This document shows, piece after piece, positions 19,467 through 30,171 of a stretch of 64,000 nt of DNA. Numbering within the stretch: the stretch's first letter is position 1; the number at the start of each line of letters is the position of its first letter. A program made the position numbers and the translations under genes. Source of the DNA: Monoplex corrugatus (Eukaryota; Mollusca; Gastropoda; Littorinimorpha; Ranellidae); assembly GCA_030674185.1 (NCBI GenBank), contig JAPXFY010000031.1, positions 41,280,032-41,344,031 on the forward strand. The letters run 5' to 3'. The notes beneath the pieces were generated by a model that had not been told where the DNA came from, did no database searches, and worked only from the letters and a program-made list of their open reading frames with translations.

Positions 19467-20340
19467 GTACATGTTCTGATTTTGTGAGGGTTTTTTTTGT
19501 GGTTAATATCTACTTGAGTGCTGGCAGTCACTGTGATTCATATTCACAAAAAAACTGGGACAAAACAACAACAGTGGAATTTCCCTGATGCTGCTTTGAG
19601 CTGGAGACAGTGACCGATTCATCATTTGTTTTCTTCAGCTCAATGAAATTTAACCCTTAGGCTCCCACACCCTATCCAGCAACTGCAAAAACTTAATCCT
19701 TTAACTCCCTCACTCTATCCACCAGCTTCCTGGAAGCTGGTGGATAGGATGAGGAAGTCAGAGGGTTAACGTTTTGTTTTGCTAGCATGGTAGACAATGC
19801 AGGATGCTGGTGGACAGGGAATGGGAGTCAAAGAGATAAGAGAAGTTCTGTTGTTGTTTTGTCACAGTTTGTTTTGTCACAATTTGTTTTTTTCACAATT
19901 TGTTTAACTGTTTCTTTGTTGTCTTTCATGTACATTTGACAGTGGCTGAAAAGATGGTCCTGTTTTGTTTTTGTGGATAAAATTGTTTTTGTGGATAAGA
20001 TATGCATTTGATATGCTCCTGTTTTGTTTTTGTGGATAAAATACGCATTCTCGTTCCTTTTTCATGTGTTTTGGTTCGTAGTTGCTTGAGTCGTGGCAGC
20101 TTTTCTTCCATTCAGATCAGGTGCTATAAAACTTATCAGTGATTATCAATGCCTGGTGCTGGTTCCAATTTTGAATGCCATCACACAAGTCTGCCTTTGC
20201 ATTAAAGTGTTTTTTCAATTGTTTCATACTTACTGGAAGGTGTTATGTGTTTGTGTGCGTGCATGTGTGTTAACAGAATGTCAGTCAACATTTCTCAAGT
20301 ATTTCTTGACGTTTTTTTTTTTTTTTTTTTTTTTTTGGTC
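19467..20340. other. Intergenic: one further family H copy and T-rich simple repeats
   Basis: Family H copy 9 occupies 19650-19840. At 19855-20050, short units such as GTTTTGTCACAATTTGTTT and CCTGTTTTGTTTTTGTGGAT recur two or three times. A T22 run lies near 20313-20336. Confidence 0.55.
19650..19840 (+). mobile_element. Family H palindromic repeat, copy 9
   Basis: Starts TTAACCCTTAGGCTCCC. The centre is CCACCAGCTTCCTGGAAGCT GGTGG, a perfect short hairpin. The right signature TTTGCTAGCATGGTAGACAA is present, and it ends GGGAGTCAAAGAG. Confidence 0.75.
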
Positions 20341-20424
20341 TAATGCACAGTAGAGCTTTTGCGGGCACTCCCTATCTAAGCATATATATATATATTTTAC
20401 AAATCTATTTACCTAGAAAGTCCC

Positions 20425-20965
20425 CCCTGTGGGGATGCCAGGGGCTCTTTCAGTACAAATAGTATCCCCACCTTCTGGAGATTCTGTGCTAGAAACTTCC
20501 TCTTTTCTGTCATTCTCTGTTTCTGCCATGTTCCTTTGCTTTCTGTCATTTCTTTCTATCATTTTCTGCCTTGCTGGTCCATTCACCTTGTAGGCCTACA
20601 TGTTTGATAAAGTCTTACATATTTTTTCTTCAGGTTGATAATTGGGTACATGTATTAAGTACATTTTTGGCTCTAGGGAGGCGAGATATGCGCAAGCAAT
20701 TTTAGGTAATTTATGCCCATTTTTAGATATGTTTTGGTGTCCTTGGGTACGCTTAAATTTGTATTCAGGTATGTTTTTTAAATCCCCTGTGCGATAAACA
20801 GGACAGAATGGTCAACGCCAGGGGCATGTCCCTAGATTGACTATGCGAATGCACTGATGTGTGTACTTAATTTTCTTTTCTTTTTTCTTCTTGTCGAAGT
20901 TTTGTATGTTTTGAAGCAGTTACAGCCCTGACATGACTCTACACAGTCGGCTGGGCTTTAAACAA
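20425..20965 (+). repeat. R1, copy 3 (near full length)
   Basis: Runs from the CCCCTGTGGGGATGCCAGGG block through ATAATTGGGTACATGTATTA to GTCGGCTGGGCTTTAAACAA. About 540 bp, without coding potential. Confidence 0.8.
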
Positions 20966-21119
20966 CCATAACGTTGTGTGTAAACAGAACGTTAATCAAC
21001 ATTTCTCAAGTGTTTGTTGTATGCAGACTAGAGCTACTGGAAGTATTCCCTATCTATGCATGTAAATTTTACAAACCTACTCACCTAGCAGAGGGAGCGG
21101 ATTTTTGCAGGTACAAGTC

Positions 21120-21450
21120 TTCTTGAATGTTGAGAGTTCCATGGACAGCAAAGAAAACAAACGAGACAAGTCTTGGAGGCAGACACAAGAAGATCATTAA
21201 AAAGAATATTAGGAAAAGACAAGCAACATTTACAGGACATTTTATGAGACAAGAGAAATTAGAGCACCTAGTCACAACAGTAAAGCTGGATGGAAAGAGA
21301 GCACCAGATAGACACAGGGAATATCGGACAGACTTGCAGAGTAGCTGAGGACAGAGGGTGGGAGATGTACCTGCAGCGACAAGAGATAGATTTGGCCATG
21401 ATCACCAACACCATTTCGGCAGGGCACATGATGATGATGACTGTTCTTTT
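21120..21450 (+). mobile_element. LINE-A 3' fragment
   Basis: Encodes [14 protein letters not shown] and [20 protein letters not shown], then frameshifts, ending in GGGCACATGATGATGATGAC, the family tail. Confidence 0.72.
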
Positions 21451-22076
21451 TCCTGCTCTTGGAGAGCTAAGGAGAGAATTTAGAACAAATATAGATGAAT
21501 GATCTAGAAGGCAGAAATAAGGGTCTTATGAGGAAAAGAGCGTTTGATGGGAAAGAGGAACCCCAAAATACTTAAAAGCAAACTAGACAGCTCCCGTGGT
21601 TCCAGAAGAGGAGGGGGTCGCACCTAGGTTGACCTTGGGAGTAATATTTTCACTATCTGAGAGGAGCATGGCATTTGAGAGTATCACCACTAATGTCCAC
21701 TGTGACCAAAATTTAAAGAAACAATGTGTGATATTCACCTTTGAAATTTGAACAGTTGGTTGGCTGAGCTATTTAATCTTAAGTAACAAATAAAATATAA
21801 AAAATGTGATATTTATCTTTACAATTAGAACGATTTGTCGGCTGACCTATTTAATCTTAAACAACAAATAATATATCAAGCTACATAGTTAGATCTGCTT
21901 CACACACGTGTCATAAAGCAAAAACTTGCCTTGGTTGATAATCAATTGTGTGAGAAGAATGTCACAGTTGGGGGACCCCCCTCTGCTTTTCCTTCTCCTA
22001 GTTTCAACTTACTTTGTCATTGTGGCATCAGTTGGTCCAGAAAAGATCACTGCTTGAGTTTTGCCACTGCAGCATA
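21451..22076. other. Intergenic; ~77-bp tandem duplication
   Basis: At 21727-21875 a unit starting TGTGATATT and ending TTAATCTTAA(G/A)(T/C)AACAAATA occurs twice with moderate divergence. Nothing else recognised. Confidence 0.5.
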
Positions 22077-22296
22077 GCAGTTTTGTTGTGAATGTAACAG
22101 AATGGCATTTTGATGCTCAACAGAGCATGTTACACTCAAAACATAATAGTTGGTAGGTCTGTGTATCCCACTGTGGGTATTTACAATTACTTTAATTGTT
22201 CACTGAACACAGCCCTGCCAACCGCTATGTTTTGAGCACAGTATTCTCTGCTGAACAGTAGAATGTCACACTGCTATGTTCACTATAAAACTGCTT
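22077..22296. repeat. Fold-back element, ~88-bp inverted arms
   Basis: The left arm 22077-22163 (AGCAGTTTTGTTGTGAATG...CTCAAAACATAATAGTTGG) and right arm 22208-22296 are imperfect reverse complements (shared GCAGTTTT, GTGAA, CAGAG, CTCAAAACATA, GTTGG, AGG, CTGTG). The spacer is about 44 bp. It could be a MITE remnant or a hairpin precursor. Confidence 0.6.
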
Positions 22297-22377
22297 CACT
22301 GGAACAACAATAATCATGTGCTGATATTTAAAAAAAAATTTTTCACACCGATCGATTCAACAAACCAACCCAGATAA

Positions 22378-22915
22378 ATTCCCCCATTGGGATGTCGGGG
22401 GTGCTTTCAGTATAAATAGTAATTCCGCCTTCTGGGAATTATGTGCTAGAAATTTCTTCTTTTCTATCACTCTCTTTGTTTCTGTCTTGCTCCTTTGCTT
22501 TCTGTCGTTTCGTCCTATCATTTTATGACGTGCTAGTCCACTCACCCATGTGTGTTCAATAAAGTCTTACATATTTTCTCATAGGATTGGTATTTGGGTA
22601 CATGTATTAAGTGCATTTTTGGGCTTTTGGGAAATGATATGAAAGAAGCGATTTTAGATAATTTAGGCCTGAATTTATAAATGTCTTTACGCATGTTTAA
22701 ATTCACATTCAGGTATGTTTTTTAGATCCCGTGTGATAAATTGGACAGAGTGGTCAACACCAGGACCATCTCCTTAGATTATGTGGGTGACTGCATTGAT
22801 ATGTGTACTTACTTTTCTGTTCCTGTTTTTTCCTATTGAAGTATTGTGTATGTTTTGGAACGGTTATAGTCCTGGTATGACTCCATGGTCGACTGGGCTT
22901 TAAGCAACAATAACA
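22378..22915 (+). repeat. R1, copy 4 (near full length)
   Basis: Runs from CCCCCATTGGGATGTCGGGG through GGTACATGTATTAAGTGCAT to GTCGACTGGGCTTTAAGCAA. Confidence 0.8.
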
Positions 22916-23114
22916 ATAACCCAGTTGAAACAAGGTGAAGGAAAAGCAGACAGTGGGTGGGGGCTCTCTGACTTTGATGTTTTTCTCGAGCAATTATCAG
23001 CCAGCCAATGTGTGTTCCTTTCATGACGCATGGCTAGTTTCTGTTGTTGTTTTTTTGTTAATGCTGAATATCCATTTTTTGTTGTTGCTTTTTTGCTTTT
23101 GATTTTGGTCATGA

Positions 23115-23990
23115 TGGATGTTAGTGCTTCTGCTCTCAATTTTTTTTATAGTGATGGTTGATGTTGGTGCTTCCACTCTCAACATTTTAGTTATGGTGGA
23201 TGTTAGTGCTTCCACTCTCCACTTTTTAGTCATGGTGGATGCTGGTGCTTCCACTCTCCACTTTTTAGTCATGGTGGATGCTGGTGCTTCCACTCTCCAC
23301 TTTTTAGTCATGGTGGATGCTGGTGCTTCCACTCTCAAATTTTTATTCATGGTGGATGTTAGTGCTTCCACTCTCCACTTTTTAGTCATGGTGGATGTTA
23401 GTGCTTCCACTCTCCACTTTTTAGTCATGGTGGATGCTGGTGCTTCCACTCTCAAATTTTTATTCATGGTGGATGTTAGTGCTTCCACTCTCCACTTTTT
23501 AGTCATGGTGGATGTTAGTGCTTCCACTCTCCATTTTTAGTCATGGTGATGTTAGTGTTTCCCACTCTCCACTTTTAGTCTGGTGATGTTAGTGCTTCCA
23601 CTCTCCACTTTTTAGTCATGGTGGATGTTAGTGCTTCCACTCGCCACTTTTAGTCATGGTGGATGTTAGTGCTTCCACTCTCAAATTTTTATTCATGGTG
23701 GATGTTAGTGCTTCCACTCTCCACTTTTTAGTCATGGTGGATGTTAGTGCTTCACTCTCAATTTTTATTCATGGGGATGTTAGTGCTTCCACTCTCAACT
23801 TTAGTCATGGTGGATGTTAGTGCTTCCACTCCAAATTTTTATTCATGGTGGAGTTAGTGCTTCCACTCTCCACTTTTTAGTCATGGTGGATGCTGGTGCT
23901 TCCGCTCTCAAATTTTTATCATGGTGGATGTTAGTGCTTCACTACTCAAATTTATTCATGGTGGATTTAGTGCTTCCACTCTCAACGTAA
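23115..23990. repeat. 39-bp minisatellite, ~22 copies
   Basis: The unit TTTTTAGTCATGGTGGATGT plus TAGTGCTTCCACTCTCCAC is repeated. The variants 'GCTGGTGCTTCC' and 'CAAATTTTTATTC' alternate in places. The 39-bp period is a multiple of 3, so repetitive frames stay open on both strands. Confidence 0.9.
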
Positions 23991-24089
23991 TTTGCAACTC
24001 TGATAATGAAAATGCTACTCCAAGCCCAAATTGGAGGTTAGCAGGTCTGGAACAAGTTTTTACAGATAGCAGTAGAGTTTACTGAGACA

Positions 24090-24110
24090 ACAACACACAC
24101 ACACACACAC

Positions 24111-24150
<40 letters not shown>

Positions 24151-24239
24151 ACAATACACAACCACAACATCACACACACACACACACAACCACAAAACAC
24201 CACAACAACACACATCAAAACCACAACCACTGCACGCGT

Positions 24240-24293
<54 letters not shown>

Positions 24294-24355
24294 AAAACTA
24301 CCACACACACACACATCACTACCACCAATGCAAAGAAGTGAACAAACAAAACAAA
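24090..24355. repeat. (CA)n microsatellite with AACAC interruptions
   Basis: Continuous CA-rich DNA just upstream of the DIRS-like element. Confidence 0.9.
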
Positions 24356-24456
24356 CCATATAAATTCCACCTTGCCTCGTACTCTCTGAGCAGCTAAGTA
24401 TTTTTGATTTCGTTACGCGATCGATCGATTCTCGTTGCTGTTTTTGTTTCTTGCCT

Positions 24457-26640
24457 ATGTTTTCGTTTAAGGGAGAAACTTATGTGAAGCGATTGGGTGG
24501 CAAAGCGAGGGTTAAGAAGATTTCGTCCGCCGAATTCTCCAACCCCCAGACCGGTGGTTCGACCGGCGCACCAAAACCCGCTCTCTCTTCATCTTTGTCT
24601 CTCCCTTCTACGTCTTCTCTCTCTCACTCTCTCGAGTCATCGCAACTCAGCTACGGTTCTGTTGCGGTGACCACGAGCCCTCAACTCAGCTGCGGCTCAG
24701 TTGACTTTCCGTCATTTTGCGGCCTTCACACTGCCCATCACAGTTATCGACTTAACTGCGGTTCTGTCGATTCTGTGCTCGCCCCCTTCGTACAGCTCAA
24801 CTCCTGTTCTGCTGATACTGTTTCAGCCCCTATGGCTGAAGGGCGACTTGGGTATGGGTCTCCTTCGGGAGGCAGGAAGGCCAGCACTTTGACTGAAACT
24901 GGCTCACCCCCTGGTTCGCCAGGCGGGACACCCCCAGGTTCGCCAGGTGGGCCAAGGGAGACAACCCACCTATTACGGGCATCAGATCGTCGATCCACCC
25001 TGGTTGCCTCCCTTCCTTCCCCGCAGCCTGCTGCTGCCCCCGCCTCAACCTCTGTCCCATTCCGGACAGAGCACTTGGGCGCCTTGGCAAATACCAAGCG
25101 ACCCACGGCGGGCTGGCACCTCTCTGTCCCATTCCGGACAGAGCACTTGGCCGCCTAGGCAAAGGCCAAGCGGCCCCCAGCAGGCTGGCCCTTTGGGCAC
25201 TGGGGAACCCCCGACCCACGGGGACCATTACCCGCGGGGGTCAGACCATAGGTCCGCCCCGGCTGGTCATCACAACCCAACTACGGTTCTGTTGCCATGA
25301 CCACGAGCCCTCAACTCAGCTGCGGCTCTGTTGACTTCTTGTTATTTTGCGGCCTTCACACTGCCCCTCACGGTAATCGACTCGGCTGTGGCTCTGTCGA
25401 TTCCGTACTCGCCCTCTCAGTACAGCTCAACCCCGGTTCAGCTGCTACTGTTTCAGCCCCTATGGCTGAAGGGCGACACGGGTATGGGTCTCCTTTGGGA
25501 GGCAGGAAGGCCAGCACCTTGACAGAAAATGGCTCACCCCCTGGTTCGCCAGGCAGGACGCCCCCTGGTTCGCCAGGCGGGCCAAGGGAGACAACCCCCT
25601 ATTACAGGCGTCAGATCATAGATCCGCCCAGGTTGTCTCCCTCCCTGCAGCTGCTTGTGCCCTCAACCAGCAGCGGCTCTGAAAAAGGCTCACCCCCTGC
25701 TTAGCCAGGTGGGTCATGGGTGACAACAACCCTGCCGCGAGCGTCAGACCGAGATCCGCCCCGGCTTGGTCATCGCAACTCAACTACGGTTCTGTTGACA
25801 TGACCACGAGCCCTCAACTCAGCTTCGGCTCTGTTGACTTTTTGTTATTTTGCGGCCTTCACACTGCCCCTCACGGTAATCGACTCAGCTGCGGTTCTGT
25901 CGATTCCGTACTCGCCCCCTCCGTACAGCTCAACCCCGGTTCAGCTGCTACTGCTTCAGCCCCTATGGCTGAAGGGCGACACGGGTATGGGTCTCCTTCG
26001 GGAGGCAGGAAGGCCAGCACTTGGGCAGAAAATGGCTCACCCCCTGGTTCGCCAGGCGGGCCAAGGGAGACAACCCCCCCTATTACGGGCGTCAGATTGT
26101 AGATCCGCCCAGGTTGTCTCCTTTCCTCCCCTGCAGCCTGCTTGTGCCCCCGCTCCAAACTCTTTGTCCCATCCGGACAGAGTGCTTGGTCGCCTTGGAA
26201 AATGCCAAGCGACCCACTGCGGGCTGGCACATCTCTGTCCCATTGTGGACAGAGTGCTTAGTCGTCTTGGCAAATGACAACCTGACCCCCCAGCAGGCTG
26301 GCCCCTTGGGCACTGGGGATCCGGGGACTCCATCGGCTCAGCCCATGACGCCTCCCATGGCACCGTACATGGCGCCATGGCAGCACATCCCATCTATGGG
26401 ATTTCCCCTTGCCTCGTTCGCAGGGTATACTTGGTGGCCCTGCTTTATGCCCGGCGCCCCACCCACGCAGGCGTCTGCCCTGACCACCCCTCTGGATCCC
26501 CCCCCCCCCCAGGTCGGATTCCTCCCCAAGGGGGCCTCCCCGGGGCTTCTGACCCCAGTCTGTTTGGAGTTTGCCCACACTTGGGCACTCCACAGTCCAT
26601 CGCCTCCTCTGTAGGCGGGCCGGGGGTACACTGACTCCAC
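24457..26640 (+). pseudogene. DIRS-like gag region with three internal repeats
   Basis: From ATG 24457 (MFSFKGETYVKRLGGKARVK) the frame runs 234 codons to a stop at 25156, and then recurs in pieces. A repeated block with TTSPQLSCGSVDF, FCGLHTA, NRL.CGSVDSVLA, APMAEGR.GYGSP and GSPPGSPGG appears at about 24670, 25300 and 25805. The protein is proline/glycine/serine-rich and low-complexity; by position it is gag-like. Frameshifts separate the blocks. Confidence 0.6.
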
Positions 26641-27504
26641 AGCCCCAGCCTCCCCTTTCCTAAAAGAGTCAGGCTTGGTGGCTGACTCGGTGAGGAGGGC
26701 CCATAGCAAGGTGAGGGGCACTGAGGCACAGGACATCCTTCCAGGCTCTGTGCCCGACTTCCTTGGAGCTCTGGCTTACGGGAAATTCCTGAGGCCAGAG
26801 AAACTCCCTTTCCACAGAGTGGTCCTCACGGTCCATGAGGTCATTCCAGAGTCGCCACTCTCCCTCACACAGGATAACCTCCTCTTAGCGCAAGAGAGGT
26901 GTCAGGCCCAGCAGCGGCATATCTCCCTCTTGCAGCGCTGCCTGGCAAACTGGGAGGAGACTGCCAGGAGGGGTCTGGAAGTGGATCCGGTGGTGGATTC
27001 CTTCTTGAGTGTGGTCTGGTGTCCGCTCTTCAGGACCCAGACTACGAGCCCGCTTCTCTCCGTCAGTCACCTGTCTCTCCCGCAATGGTTGCTTCCATTC
27101 ACTCCATGGTGGAAAGACCTCAAGCACTCAACCAATGCCCTTCGCCAGATTGTACCTCAATTCAGTCCTGTCAAGGCCAAATGCAGTACTCTTACCATCT
27201 TTGGTCACCCGCACTTCATCTGCCAGAGCTTTCTCGAGAGCTGTGCCACTTAGGTCTAGTTCCCTCTTCGGGACCCACGTGCAGGCCACTATCAAGAGTC
27301 AGGACGAAATCAGGAGGGACCTTGCCCTTCACTCTGGTCCCGCTTGCCCCGCGGCAAAGCGCCTCCGCGGCTCCCCCACCTTCCAGGGGCCTCCACAAGA
27401 GACGTTTTGCGCCTCCTTCAGCCCCAAAGGGGCTGGGCAAGCACCCCCCTCCCCCCCACACGTGATCCTGTGGGCAGTCTGTCCCGACACATAGACACTT
27501 TCAG

Positions 27505-27675
27505 ATGGAAACCCCTAGGTCCATCTGTGATGCCTTGCTCCCGGACGACTGGGGGATTTCCATTGATCTCAGAGATGCGTATTCCCATCTCTTTATTCAC
27601 CCAAGGGACAGGACGTACCTCCAATTCGTTTCGAGGAACCGATTCTTCCAGTTCAGGGCTTTTCCCCAGGGTTGC
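27505..27675 (+). pseudogene. DIRS-like reverse transcriptase fragment (palm active site missing)
   Basis: Encodes METPRSICDALLPDDWGISI followed by DLRDAYSHLFIHP and FQFRAFPQG, the first half of a DIRS-type RT. Immediately afterwards comes sequence normally found just before RNase H. The palm segment with the catalytic Asp-Asp is therefore deleted, and the RT cannot be functional. Confidence 0.78.
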
Positions 27676-28450
27676 TTGGGACCAATCATCAGTGAGCAAA
27701 TGGCACTCCTGGTCCCGGTTAGCCCAGGGAGTCCATATCACCACCCCCCCCCCCTCCTCAGCGGACTTGTTCACGGATGCGTCCTAATCCGGGTGGGGGG
27801 CCTACGTGGGCCTGCTAACAGCAGCAGGTCGATGGTCACAAGACCTCCTTTCCGGTCACATCAACATTCTGGAACTGGAGGCAGTTTTTCCAAGCCCCCA
27901 GAGACTTTCTCCCCTTTCTTAAGGGAAAACATGTTCGCATCGACACGGACAACACTACTATGGCTTGTTACATCAACAAGCAAAGGGGCACTCGCTCCCA
28001 CTCCTTGTCTCGGAGAGCGGAACAGCTTCCACTCTGGTGTGTAGAACAATCCTTTCAGATCTCAGCGATGCATGTCCCGGGAAAGATGAACATACTTGCG
28101 ACTCCGTCCGCAGCTCCCACAGGATTCTTCCCGTAGAACAGGCACTGGTCTGTGCAGTTCTGCAGCCAGTGTGGGCAGCGTGGTCCAATTCACAAGTGCA
28201 CCTGTTTGCCACCAGATTCCACCGCCGCCTTCATCTGTAGGTTTTTCCAGTCCCAGATCCTTTGGCTTGGCCGTGGATGGTCCGTCCATCCCACGGTCAG
28301 TCCTGTCGGGCTACGCCTTCCCTCCGTTCCCCTAACTGGGAAAGTTCTGTGGAAGGTGCGGGCAGACTCTGCCACGATGGTTCTCGTGGCGCCTCGATGG
28401 CCTGCCCAAACATGGTTTCCGGAACTGCTGCACCTGTTCCATGTGCCTCC
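27676..28450 (+). pseudogene. DIRS-like RNase H and connection region
   Basis: Pieces in shifting frames read LFTDAS, GLLTAAGRWSQDLLSG, HINILELEAVF, IDTDNTTMACYINKQRG, AMHVPGKMNILA, QVHLFATRFHR, WAVDGPSIP-like AVDGPSIP, GYAFPPFPLTGKVL and LVAPRWPAQTWFPELL. This is the RNase H fold followed by the domain typical of DIRS pol proteins. At least five frame changes occur. Confidence 0.8.
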
Positions 28451-28639
28451 AATAAAACACACTGTCACAGGCCGGTCCTTGCTTCAACCAAGGTCACGCA
28501 TTCTGCACAGCAACCCGGAGGCTCTAAACCTTCCTGCTTGACTGCTGTGCAGGCCTCAATGTCTCCATTAGGCTTGTCCCGGCAGTGATCGGCCCTGTGG
28601 TGCAAGCACACAGACCGGACACTCAGGGAATATATAAAT

Positions 28640-29425
28640 ACCATCAGCCAGTCGGGTAGTCCTTCATTCACGGACAACCCTGTCCTGCTGGATATTGTCC
28701 GTAGGGCTTCCCTTCGGGAAGCCTGACCGCCCGCGGCACCCGGCCGGGGATCTTCTTCTCGTCCTCTCCTCCCTGGGACTTTCGCCTTAACGAGCCCATC
28801 AGGGAGTGTTCTCCCAACTTCCTCTCATTTCGGACGGCCTTTCTACTCACTGTAGCGTCGGGAGGCACTGTAGCGAAGTGCACGCTCTTGGCGGACTCCC
28901 CGGGGATGTTGCTTTTGAACCGGAGGGCTCAATGTCTCTCTGCCTACTACCGGACTTCTTGGCCAAGAACCAGTCGCCAGGTTCTCCTACTCTGTCTATC
29001 TCCATTCATCCCCTGACGTCTATCCTTGCTCCGGATGACGAAATCTTCTCGCCAGAAGCAGCACCACCTGTTTCTCTCTTACAACGAAAGTTATAAGAAG
29101 GCCATTAGCCATGCATCCCCTCTCGATGGCTGTGAACAGTCATCAAGGATGCGTATGCCAGGCCGGGCTCAGATTCGGCTGTCTTCTCCCTGAGGCCCCA
29201 TGAGATTAGAGCATGGGCCTTGTCACTGGCGTTCACTCAGGGCCAGCCCCTGAGTGTCCTGGACACCACACATTGGCGTTCTCTGGGCACGTTCATTCCA
29301 TCCTACCGGCGCGATGTATACCATCTGCGCGACGTAGATCTAGGGGTATCGCTTCCACTGTGGTGGCTCAACACCCCATCTCTGCTGCACGCCCTGACTT
29401 GTCTCATTCCTCCAGGCGTTAACCA
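28640..29425 (+). pseudogene. DIRS-like tyrosine recombinase remnant
   Basis: Late fragments spell DAYARPGSDSAVFSLRPHEI, RAWALSLAFTQGQPLSVLDT and FIPSYRRDVYHL. The HxxR box of tyrosine recombinases is at 29199-29210 (H-E-I-R), and the likely nucleophilic Tyr is the Y of FIPSYRRDV at 29304-29306. Frame changes and stops are frequent before 29100. Confidence 0.72.
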
Positions 29426-29484
29426 GGTAAGCCCTCCTTCCGGGTAGCGCTATTCTGCATCAGTGAGCACGGTACAGTATTGTA

Positions 29485-29788
29485 ATTAAAAGGAAATTTC
29501 CTTTTAAAATTACGTTTATCTAACATACTTACCATGGCTCACGCAGAGTCCCTCCCGTCCTCCCCGCCTTCCTGGTTCCTTCCATTCACAGTCAGGGTCT
29601 TGGTTTCCTCGAAAAGAGGAAGAGCACATGCGCATGCGCAAGACATGGATACTCTCAGAGTTATGGTCCCTTCGGACTTTATTGTTTATGAGGCAGGAAT
29701 GGCAAATCGCTGCCGCTTATTGCATCAGTGAGCCACGGTAAGTATGTTTAGATTAAACGTAATTTTAGAAGGAAAATTTCCTTTTAAT
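29485..29788. repeat. Inverted repeats with palindromic tips at the DIRS-like 3' end
   Basis: The left arm 29485-29542 and right arm 29728-29788 are near-perfect reverse complements (AAGGAAATTTCCTT..., AAATTACGTTTA, AACATACTTACC, GGCTCAC). Each arm begins with its own AAAAGGAAATTTCCTTTT-type palindrome. The spacer contains CATGCGCATGCGCA, an NRF1-like site. GCATCAGTGAGC(C)ACGGTA also occurs directly at 29456 and 29722. Confidence 0.75.
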
Positions 29789-29969
29789 GCTTGTAGTTTT
29801 ATGAGATTTCAGGTTCTTTACAAAACCAGATCTATGAATATCAGATATAATATTCAATGTTCAGCTTTATCTACTTTTAAATAATGCTATTCTATACAGT
29901 GCAAAGAGTCCATATCAAAGTATGTTTGTTGACCTTTACATATCAACAACATCACTTAGGGGGTAGGGG

Positions 29970-30170
29970 GGCTGCCATGTCAAGTCATCATCATGTGCCC
30001 TGCCACATGGCATTGATGATCATGGCGCTACATTCGAATCTATCCCTTATACATCTCCCACCCTCTTTTTCCTCAGCCACTCTGCAAGTCCGTCCAATGT
30101 TTTCTCCCGGGGTCTACCTGAAGGTTTTTTTCAGTCTAGCTTTCCTGTTGTGACTAGGCACTCTCATTTC
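29970..30170 (-). mobile_element. LINE-A 3' fragment
   Basis: CATCATCATGTGCCCTGCCA and CTCTGCAAGTCCGTCCAATG are the reverse complement of the LINE-A 3' end and tail. Confidence 0.6.
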
Positions 30171-30171
30171 T

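Larger units (their letters stand above)
24457..29790 (+). mobile_element. Degenerate DIRS-like (tyrosine-recombinase) retrotransposon
   Basis: The order is gag-like Gly/Pro/Ser-rich region (24457-27400), RT fragment (27505-27672), RNase H and connection region (27760-28450), tyrosine recombinase (about 28640-29400), and an inverted-repeat 3' end (29485-29788). RT followed by RNase H and then a tyrosine recombinase instead of a DDE integrase defines the DIRS order. Numerous frameshifts and stops show that it is dead. The 5' terminus is not resolved; no copy of the 3' inverted repeat was seen near 24360-24450. Confidence 0.82.

Noticed and set aside
23021..23540. Repetitive 140-168-codon frames
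   Set aside because: The 39-bp minisatellite period is a multiple of three, so frames stay open by construction; no start context or codon bias.
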